Source: Ananas comosus (lineage: Eukaryota > Streptophyta > Magnoliopsida > Poales > Bromeliaceae). Taken from it: a stretch of 64,000 bases of DNA. The position numbers were made by a program, and so were the translations under genes. Shown here piece by piece: positions 55,690 to 64,000 of the stretch. Position 1 is the first letter of the stretch. Every line of letters starts with the position of its first letter. The notes under the pieces are model-generated. The model was given only the letters and a program-made list of their open reading frames with translations. It searched no databases and had not been told where the DNA came from. The DNA lies in the NCBI RefSeq assembly GCF_001540865.1, contig NW_017893380.1:1-64000 (forward strand), read 5' to 3'.

Positions 55690-56275
55690 CATTCTGTATA
55701 TGGACGGAGAATGAAGAAGAAAAGATACTCACAAATGTTGTGCATTGAGGAGTTGATCCCAGCCCGGAGACGCATTCATTGACATCAGGAGAGTTCCATT
55801 CAACTGATTATCAGCAAGGTCTAGCCAAGAGAGGTTCGAAAGCTTTCCCAATGTAGCAGGTGTCTTTCCTATGAACTTGTTTGAGTTCAGCACCCTTGCA
55901 GCAGAAAATTTAAGAACTAATTATATGCATCCATTGGTCATCAATTTGCTATTTACATGATAAAAAAACTAGAGAGCTATATGATGATCGTAATCTTACA
56001 AGAAGGTGAGTTGGCGTAGATTGCCTAGCTCATCTGGGATAGTACCGTTGAAGCTACACTTAAATAGGATTCTATATAAAAGTTCAGATAGAGTAGTAAA
56101 TTAATTAAATGAGTTACTTAAGAGCAAAATTGTTATCGTAACAAAAGGCATGGATTGTAATTATAGTAGTAAGCTGGAAAATCATACAGGTGAGTTAGCT
56201 ATGTCAAGTTCCCAAGTGCTGGTGTGAGTGGACCTCCAAGTTTGTGATTGTAGGACAAGTCCCTGCAGTTAAAAT
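55690..56275 (-). pseudogene. Captured LRR receptor kinase exons (copy 2)
   Basis: Cleaner than copy 1. Minus-strand exons read LSYNHKLGGPLTPALGNLT then an in-frame stop and LTHL (56267-56195), CSFNGTIPDELGNLRQL (about 56060-56005), and LNSNKFIGKTPATLGKLSNL continuing WLDLADNQLNG to QLLNAQHL (55900-55735). These are successive LRRs of an LRR VIII-1 type receptor kinase. The exon for GGIPKSVGLVGSLEIL and the N-terminal cap found in copy 1 fall in the two deletions. The kinase domain is absent. Confidence 0.75.
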
Positions 56276-56576
56276 TGTTAGTATCCTAATTTTTTTGCTA
56301 GTTGAATACTTGATGTGTATCAGGACAGGAGAGCTGAATTCATAACCGCATTGATCAAACAGATGGAAAATTACTAATTTATCCCTGAAATTTGTTCTAT
56401 GCCACAAAGTAAGTCCTTATGTATTTCATTGGTTTAATCAGCATCTTACGAGCTGAAACTGCCGTTGAAGCCTTGGTGTAATTGGAAAATAGCGAAGTAT
56501 TTTGTGAGGAATGTTTTTACTCTTTCCATTAAAATAAAAAGAGTAGAATGTAACCAAGTTTTTGAACAGCAAAGTC

Positions 56577-59500
56577 TCAAACGCGAGATAGAATCTATCC
56601 AACAGATATGACTATTGGAGTGCTTGAGATTTTCTTAGGGCTCATGTAGGAGTTCAAAAGCTAAACAAAGTATCAAATGTTTCACCTCTAAACTTGATTA
56701 ATAATGGGTAAGCAACAAAGGTACTAAAAAGGACAAAATCTAAGGATATAGTAACAGGCAAGCAGAGCATATCTCTTCTGAAATTTCCTTCAAAGCATCA
56801 AATCTGCCATCACATTTAAGTTATCTAACCGACCAAAGAGTTAAAGAAAATATGACAAACAACATGTAATCGAATTTCTGTGGAAACCTCGAAAATTGTC
56901 CTGTTTTATATCAGTTTCATATTTGATTAGACTGAAACGAGTGCGGAAACATACATTCTCCAGCCTGTTTCACTAAAGGCCAATTTCAATCGGTAGTGGT
57001 TGAGACTGGTTGAACTATGGAAGCCAGCACATGCGGAGCTAGAATTATTAAATCACGAAATTCCAAATCTACTCACTGTGAAAATCTTGGTGCTCAATAC
57101 CTTTAGACCATGTTTTCCAACTCTACTCTTCTATTCTGCCAACATTTTATTTTGGTGAAAATGTACTGTGACCACCTCAGCCATAGGACTTCGTAAAATA
57201 GAAACCAATCCACGACCACTCCCTAGAACTTTGATACTTTCTTTTATTCACATTTTACTATTCTAGTCTTATGCGTTTTGCATGTCATGCACAAGGAGAT
57301 TGTTTAGAAGAGATGAGGATCAGGAAAGGACCTATGATTCTAATTTCTTTTGCTTCAATTATGGGGAGAAGGCGGAGAGGAAAAACAAGGGCAGTGTGGA
57401 AGGTTTATAGTCGAAGAGAAAGGATGTCATAAATTATGAGAACTCGATTTCGCGTGTTATCTAGCTGGAGTCGATTAGCCAATTACTGTATAATTGCAAG
57501 TGGGAAATCTCATGATCTCACAACTTTCATGCCAAACCAAATACAGATTCTGTTAACGTTATTTAGAATCACATGTTCCATCAAAAGAGAAATTTATGCA
57601 TGAAACATAAGAAGTAACAAAAAAATTAAAAATAATAAAAAAATAGCATGGGAATTTGCAACCTACTCACTTGTTAAGCTTCTTCAGATGGACTGGGAGA
57701 TGTTGAAGAAACGTATGCCGAGGTCGGTGGTCGAAGATGTGGCCTAGAGGGGAGGCTATAATGCGGAGCCCCAAGCTCGTGTTGCGGAGCTCGTCCACCT
57801 CAATCGCCGGAGATCTTTCCGGTGGCGATCGCCCGAGATCTTGACACCCTTTCCAATCTTACAAGGTCTTTTTTATAGGCTTACCACCATAGTGTATGCA
57901 GGAGGACAAAGGTGTCAAGATTGAAGCAGTTTTCAGCAAAGAACCAACATATATGTTTAGAAAACTAACTCAAAACTCAAAAGTAGATGCCCAACATAGT
58001 AAACTAAATGAAGAGAGAGGAAATAAGATACTAGCAAAGAACCGACATACATACTAAACAAACAAACTAAAAACTAATATCTAGAATGGCGTACAGAAGG
58101 ACAGCATAGTTAAGATTAGACAAACAATTGGTTAAAATAATCATCCATCTAACTAAATTAGAGATGTCTATTATGCAAGGTGAGATATCAAGAGAGCAAC
58201 ACAAGAATAGCAAACAATCGGCACATATATTCATCAAACTAACACAAAAATAGACATGCAAGAAGGCAAACAAAACTAGTAGCTTTTAGCATATAGGCAG
58301 GATATTGGCTCATCAATTGAATTCCAAAATGATGTTTATGATAGCAAAATGAACAAGCAAGGGAGCAAAACAAAATTCAACAAATATAATTATCAAACTG
58401 AACTAATTGTAATTCTGAAAATAACCATGTCACATTGTCATCAATCTAACTCAAAAAATGGATATCTAGGATGGCAAACTAAACTGGCAACTGTATAATA
58501 AGATTCAATGAAGTAAGTGTCATATGAGTTGAATATAGCAGCAACAACTTTAACCATTATATGGACCATCAAATTCTAACTAAATAATGATAGAATATGA
58601 GATATGATAAGCCAAATTAACCCTCAAATGCTACACAAAAAGATGATAAAATAATTACCAAACTAATCATCAACTTAAGCACCAAACTGACCATAAAAAT
58701 CCCCAAAAACCTTAGATCGTGGGAAGCTCCAATTCCGACAATGGATCCAAAGAGATCACCATAGATCCTGGTACAATCCTTGATTCATCTTCATAATTCA
58801 CCACCTGTAAAGGAGTTTTACGAAGTATCCCTTGATTTATAGCAACGTTCGAAGATTATCTGGTTGTGTTTATGGCAACTTATTTGATTTTGACCTCATG
58901 GTTTCAGTAGTGAAAGCATGTAAAAGTGCGGTGATTCCTCAGATTTTGTCCTTATTTGATTATATTTTTGGTAAATTTATTTCATTAGGTAAGTAGTTTG
59001 TTCCAGATATGGCTAGAGAATTTTGATATAAGAAAATGCCTAATCTCTTGTTTAAAGCACTGAGCTGCTTAGAAATAAGAAGTTAAACTACAACACTACA
59101 AGGCAAGAAATTCTTTTATTCATGAGATAAGGGAGAAAACTCATTTGCAACATTTATCATATCATGTATCATAAACATGATGGTTGGTAATCAGATAAGC
59201 CATAATAGTTTAATTTATGACACTATTGAAACATTTGCATGCCATGTGACAGAGGAAATTTAGTTGATAAATAAATGATTTGTTTATCAAAATTTCTCAC
59301 CAATTTTCACTGAGCCCCATTAAAGAAGGAATAAAACCGGCGCCTCCTCTATGGAATCAACAAGCAAAACCCTGTATCTGTTGCTCTTCATCTATAAATA
59401 GTTTTAAGTAAATATTTTTTGTCAGAACACATTATTTTACTAAAATTATTCTCGAAACTAATGGTGCAAGAAGGAATAAGATGAATATCCATCTATCATC

Positions 59501-61311
59501 ATAGTCTATAAAGTTGATTGTCATTATCAATTTACTATTGATCATATATAAAATACTTAAGATTTATGGTCATTCCCTATCAGGTATAGGCTAATAGATG
59601 CCTTTTTATAGTCTTGTAATTTACAGAGTATGCAGTTGAAAAAATAGCATTATTGAGAGATCGACATAAGACTCCTGGGGATAATTTCTTGTTACTAACT
59701 AACATATCTACCATTAATTCTATCATCAAATTAGTTCATTAATTATACTTTAATATGTTTTTTGTTCTTTTCTCCCAATTTTTTCCATTGGGATGAGTTT
59801 GATGTTCAAGAGAAACTGCCATCTACTCATTCACATAATACAGCTTAAGTAAATTATTTTTGCAATCTTCTTTTCTAGGTCTTATTCTTGTAGTAAGATT
59901 AAAAGTAACGAGTAAAAAAAATAAGGTTTATTGAAAGTCACTCTGATGGGATCGGGACCCATAGGTCAAGCTAATTTAGTTCATTATGTATTTATTGTAA
60001 CAGTAACAAAATGACAAAAGCTCTGAAGTCTATTGAGATTCATTTAAAGGACATTTATTTAATACTGCTACCTACTTGTTTTATAGGTGAAAAATAAAAC
60101 TTTCAGAGAAGTTTCCTTACAGATGTTAATTCTTATCTATTGCTCTCCGGACAAGCATCACCTATTGCTAGATTTTGACAACCCTATTAAACAACAACCA
60201 GTAACTAATATTATTTGATGTTTGGATGGAAGACTTTTGTCTTCGAAACAACCTAAAAGCACAAATAATTAATGATTAATGACATCAAATGATCCAAAAA
60301 ATTAGACACCACAACAAGAGTTTATTGCAATTAGGTCACAAGTTGATAATACAGAAATACAAAAACATAAGTGGCAATTCTCACCCTATCATCCTTAAAC
60401 GTTAGGTAGTTCGATCAAAATCGGTGATAGTTGAGATTAGCTCAATATATTTTACCATAAACAAATGCATAGTTTATCCTACGAACCATATAATTACTCA
60501 ATGCATCTTAATCTACTAAACATTATAATCTAAGCTAAATTAATACCTAGACCTCATTATAGACCATATGATATGAAATTTTGATCCTTTTATGATATGA
60601 AATTTTGATCCTTCTCCATTAAATAGAAAGTAATCACAAAGAAAACAATAATTAGCAGTAAATTCTGTTTTTAAAAAAAAGATCAGATAATCNTCAATGC
60701 TCATAAAAGGCTTCTACAAACATTTTATATAGTTGAGTATACATGAGTATAAATCATGCATTAACACGATTCATTTGCATCAATCAGGGTGCTTAATTTA
60801 TATATTCGATCCATACATCACAAAATGGTGTTTTAATATTTTATATTCAACAGAAGTTCAGTGAGAACCATTCCAAGTAAACCCAATTCGATTCAACTAC
60901 GAACCAATATACCCATTACTGCATATTTATGAGTGCCCAAGACTAATCAAGAATTATTTGAATAACAAAGTGATCTGCTAAAAGAATAAATGAGTGGGCA
61001 GCTTAGCCCTGTCCCATGATGAAGGAAAGCTCATCTTAAACGAATTGTGAGCTTAGGAGATAGGTAGGATTATCAATTCGCTTCATCATATGCCGAAACT
61101 ACACAATATTGTCTTGCTTCTCCTACAAACCATTACAGATTCCAACACAGAATTCTTGAATCATCAGCGGAACATGTAGATCATTTATAGCATTCCGACA
61201 TAGTTTATCACTTTCCTCACAATTTTTTTGCAATTATTGCAAAAACTAACAATTTCCTGATCAAAATTTAAGCAGGATAGGTCAAATTCTTGATCCAAAT
61301 TTTGAGCGTTC
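56577..61311. other. AT-rich CACTA interior
   Basis: No long ORF and no transposase domains were found. A short GC-rich block at 57710-57860 (CGCCGGAGATCTTTCCGGTGGCGATC) resembles the GC-rich sequence at 61800-61835 and could be captured 5' leader sequence. A single N lies at 60693. Confidence 0.45.
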
Positions 61312-61454
61312 TCAATGAAATGAAAAGAAAAATATATCTAAAGTCCGAAATCTATGCCTACAAAAACTCCACATAGAAGAACACAAGTAAAACAGGTGAT
61401 CAATAAAGAAGTACTTTGTTTCCAAATTGAGAAACGAAATAGCAAAAATCTCAC

Positions 61455-61800
61455 CAGTTACGCTGCCCCCCTTCCTTGAACTCCTCCTCAAGTAACCGCT
61501 TCTTCTCCTGGCCAATCTTCGTGAGCTTCGAGGAAAGAACACGAGAAGCAGCGCTCTGAACCTTTTTACGACGAAAACAATGATCAAACGGGCGAAGACG
61601 AGCCCTAATCGGCGAAGAACGACCCGAGAATGGCCGAAAAGAGGAAAACGAACGAATCGAGAAGGGGACGGAGAGGGATCCGACCTGTACCTAGCTGCGA
61701 TATGGATCGCCGTCACCAGGAACCCTAGAATCACCCCGGAGAGGTCCAGGGAGAGGCGCTTGTACGCCCTCGTCGCGATCGCGCTGGAGAGCGCCACCGC
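61455..61800 (-). pseudogene. Captured TMEM19/PGR-type (DUF92) membrane protein exons
   Basis: Exon 1 (about 61797-61691) reads SAIATRAYKRLSLDLSG then FLVTAIHIAAR, the first membrane helices of the plant DUF92 family (PGR, VTE6-like). Exon 2 (61555-61455) continues ALLLVFF; after a frameshift it reads SSKLTKIGQEKKRLLEEEF then KEGGQRNW, ending at a GTGAG donor. The intron between has GTAC...CAG borders. There is no ATG and the remaining exons are absent, so this is a fragment of the 5' part of a host gene carried near the right end of the CACTA element. Family members are integral membrane proteins; VTE6 is a phytyl-phosphate kinase in chloroplasts, while PGR is less well understood. Confidence 0.75.
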
Positions 61801-61967
61801 CGGCGATCACCGGAGATCTCGGTAGGAACGAGAGCTAGATACAAATGGGAAGGGTTTGGGAGAAAATAAATGTCGGGGTATGCCAACAATAGGTGAGGTT
61901 TGGAACTTAAAATATAACATGCTAATACGAATAAAGAAAAAAGTTATTGATATTTTAAAAAACATTA

Positions 61968-62033
61968 GTTGTGGTATAGTGGTTAAGAGGGATAGAAGAG
62001 ATGTATAGGTTGCGGGTTTAAGCCCCAATCCTT
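61968..62033 (+). pseudogene. tRNA-like sequence (possible SINE remnant)
   Basis: TGGTATAGTGG at 61972-61982 fits an A box and GCGGGTTTAAGCCCC at 62012-62026 approximates a B box, spaced about 40 bp apart as in tRNA genes. The flanks do not form a clear acceptor stem, and the B box deviates from the canonical GGTTCGANTCC, so a functional tRNA is unlikely. Confidence 0.4.
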
Positions 62034-62133
62034 AATTTTTTGTGACAGTTTTTTTTTTTGTTTTGTAACTAAAAATATCTTTGGTGACATACGAAATTCA
62101 AATCCGTAGCAAATGCACTACTTTTTTGTAGTG

Positions 62134-64000
62134 AGAGGCTGCGTAGCCTATTTGGCTACTGTGGTGTTGAGGGGTGACGTCGACACTCCTAGGATTGAGG
62201 ATATCCCCGTAGTGCGGGAGTTTGGAGATGTGTTTCTAGCGGAGCTACCATGCATGCCACCTGATAGCGAGATTGAGTTTGTGGTAGATCTCGTCCCCGG
62301 GACTACTCCAATCTCAAAAGTGCCCTATAGGATGGTACCAGCTGAGTTGAAAGAGCTGAAGGCATAGTTGTAAGATCTTCTGGATAAGGGTTTTGTGCGA
62401 CCGAGTGTGTCACCTTGGGGAGCACCGGTCCTATTTGTTAAGAAGAAGGACGGATCACTTCGCTTGTGTGTGGACTATCGTGAACTTAATAAAGTCACGA
62501 TTAAGAACAAGTATTCGTTGCCGAGGATCGATGACCTATTTGATCAGCTTCAGGGATCTAGTGTGTACTCCAAGATCGACTTGCAGTCGGAATACCACCA
62601 GTTGAAGATCAAGCCTGAGGATGTGTCGAAGACGGCTTTTAGAACACGGTATGGGCATTATGAGTTTACTGTTATGCCGTTTGGGCTTACTAATGCCCCA
62701 GCAGCCTTTATGAATATGATGAACCGTGTTTTCAAGCCTTATCTAGACAGGTTCGTCGTGGTGTTCATCGACGACATTTTGGTCTATTCTCGGAGTGATG
62801 CGGATCACGAGGAGCATTTGAGGCTAGTACTTCAAGTGCTTCGGGAAAAGAAGCTCTATGCCAAATTGAAAATGTGTGAGTTTTGGCTTAGAGAGGTGGC
62901 ATTTTTGGGCCATTTGATTTCAGGATCAGGTATAGCTGTAGATCCTAGGAAAATTAAAGCAATTAAGGATTGGCCGAGGCCGACAAGTGTTACCGAGATA
63001 CGGAGTTTCATTGGTTTGGCCAGCTACTACCGACGGTTTGTTGAGGGATTTGCAAAGTTATCCACTCCCCCCACGAGGCTCACGCATAAAAGCACCAAGT
63101 TCATTTGGAATGATGCGTGTGAAAGAAGCTTTCAAGAGCTGAAGCAGAGATTGATGACTGCCCCGATCTAACCTTGCCTACTGCTGGAGCAGGGTACGTG
63201 ATTTATAGCGACGCTTCCTTTAATGAATTGGGTTGTGTTTTGATGCAGGACGGGAAAGTGATCGCGTATGCTTCTCGCCAGTTAAAGGAGTATGAAAGGA
63301 ATTACCTTACTCACGACTTGGAGTTGGCGGCCGTAGTCTTTGCATTGAAGCTATGGCGCCATTATTTTTATGGCGAGCGGTGTGAAGTATATACGGATCA
63401 CAAAAGCTTAAAGTATTTATTCACTCAGAAGGAGTTGAACTTGAGGCAGCGCAGATGGTTGGAGCTACTCAAGGATTATGATTTGACTATTTTTTACCAC
63501 CCGGGCAAGGCTAACATGGTGGCGGATGCGCTAAGTCGGAAATCGGCGAAAAACTTAGCAATGCCTATGGTTACTCAATCGGCGTTGATCGAGCAGATAA
63601 ATCGGTTGGAGTTGGAGGTGGTGACTCCTGATACACCTTTGAGGTTGATGGCTTTGGTGGTGCAACCTACCCTTTTGGAGAGAATCAAAGAAAAGCAAGC
63701 TCACGATGTGGAGTTGCAAAGGCTTAAAGCTAAGATTGATGATGGTTGCACCGGTGACTTCACAGTGGATGGTGTTGGGCTGATGCATTTCGGCGGGCGG
63801 TTGTGTGTACCGGCGGATCTCGGTATTAAAGAAGACATTCTTCAAGAAGCACACCGTGCACCTTATGTGATACATCCGGGAGGCACCAAGATGTACAAGG
63901 ACTTGAAGTTGCTTTATTGGTGGCCCGGGATGAAAAAGGACGTTGGTGAGTTTGTTGCTAGATGTCTAACTTGCCAACAGGTGAAAGCTGAGCATCGAGT
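62134..64000 (+). pseudogene. Ty3 element E, right part (protease end, RT, RNase H, integrase finger)
   Basis: It continues element E after the CACTA right end, starting with the AGA target duplicate (62134-62136). It reads [10 protein letters not shown], then RT ([40 protein letters not shown], catalytic FIDD near 62770), RNase H ([32 protein letters not shown]) and the integrase HHCC finger ([19 protein letters not shown]). It runs off the window. Defects: two stops at about 62366 and 62372, where homologues have Gln codons (C to T changes), and a one-base loss near 63171. Apart from these the frame is open for about 1.8 kb. It belongs to the same Tekay/Del lineage as element A but in the opposite orientation. 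Confidence 0.85.

Larger units (their letters stand above)
53899..62133 (+). mobile_element. CACTA transposon copy 2 / right part of the CACTA element
   Basis: It has an intact left terminal repeat CACTACAAGAAAATG at 53899 and a right end TTTTTTGTAGTG at 62133. Subterminal GTCACTAA-type repeats lie at 53925-54350 and a few GGTGACA copies near the right end. No transposase is recognisable in 8.2 kb, so it is non-autonomous. Relative to copy 1 it lacks about 850 bp (after 55653) and about 510 bp (near 56418). The left flank is family C LTR; the right flank is element E with AGA, so the two ends are not flanked by one target duplication. Confidence 0.75.

Noticed and set aside
53896..62136. CACTA copy 2 as a simple insertion with its own target duplication.
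   Set aside because: The left flank TCT does not match the right flank AGA, and the two flanks come from different elements.

Overview
This is a stretch of a flowering-plant nuclear chromosome. It has intron-split genes with canonical GT/AG borders and long AT-rich spacers, and it is packed with plant-type transposons: Tekay/Del-type Ty3 elements with very long LTRs, a Ty1 element, Helitron, hAT and CACTA. A monocot is plausible, but the sequence alone does not fix the species. There are no bacterial operons, CRISPR arrays or rRNA genes.

Layout. 1-3.5 kb: a minus-strand plant-mobile-domain (PMD) gene with an LTR-like upstream region. 4.3-11.5 kb: the one convincing intact host gene, a LEW1/NUS1 homologue (dolichol-synthesising cis-prenyltransferase subunit). 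Its penultimate coding exon lies at the end of a 1,040-bp tandem duplication, so two decoy partial exons precede the good one. 11.6-13.7 kb: a non-autonomous Helitron in minus orientation, internally duplicated. 14.6-15.6 kb: a frameshifted fragment of a plant TFIIB-related (PTF2-like) gene. 16.2-18.8 kb: solo LTR of Ty3 family A. 19.1-22.7 kb: a decayed hAT element ending at a 17-N gap.

22.7-64 kb is a nest of elements that target-site duplications let one take apart. A Ty3/Tekay element (family A, minus) lies between 22.7 and 33.8 kb. It is split near its 3' end by a solo LTR of family B (TSD CAGTT), which lands inside the pol stop codon. Family A in turn sits in an older plus-strand Ty3 element (E), seen at 33.8-35.25 kb and again at 62.1-64 kb. 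The two halves of E are separated by a CACTA transposon whose outer ends share the TSD AGA 27 kb apart. Inside that interval are a gag-only Ty1 element, a pol-less Ty3 element (family C), a solo LTR (family D) inserted in a family C LTR with TSD GTTTA, and a second CACTA left end. The CACTA sequences carry captured host exons from an LRR receptor kinase and a TMEM19/PGR-type membrane protein.

The most unusual pattern is an array of short perfect palindromes with an ACCGGT core (arms GTAC, GGGACC and variants). It recurs about 150-420 bp from the 5' end of LTRs of at least three Ty3 families and one Ty1 family. The arms differ between sites but stay self-complementary. Indel density and isolated N bases suggest that 33-44 kb has lower consensus quality than the rest.
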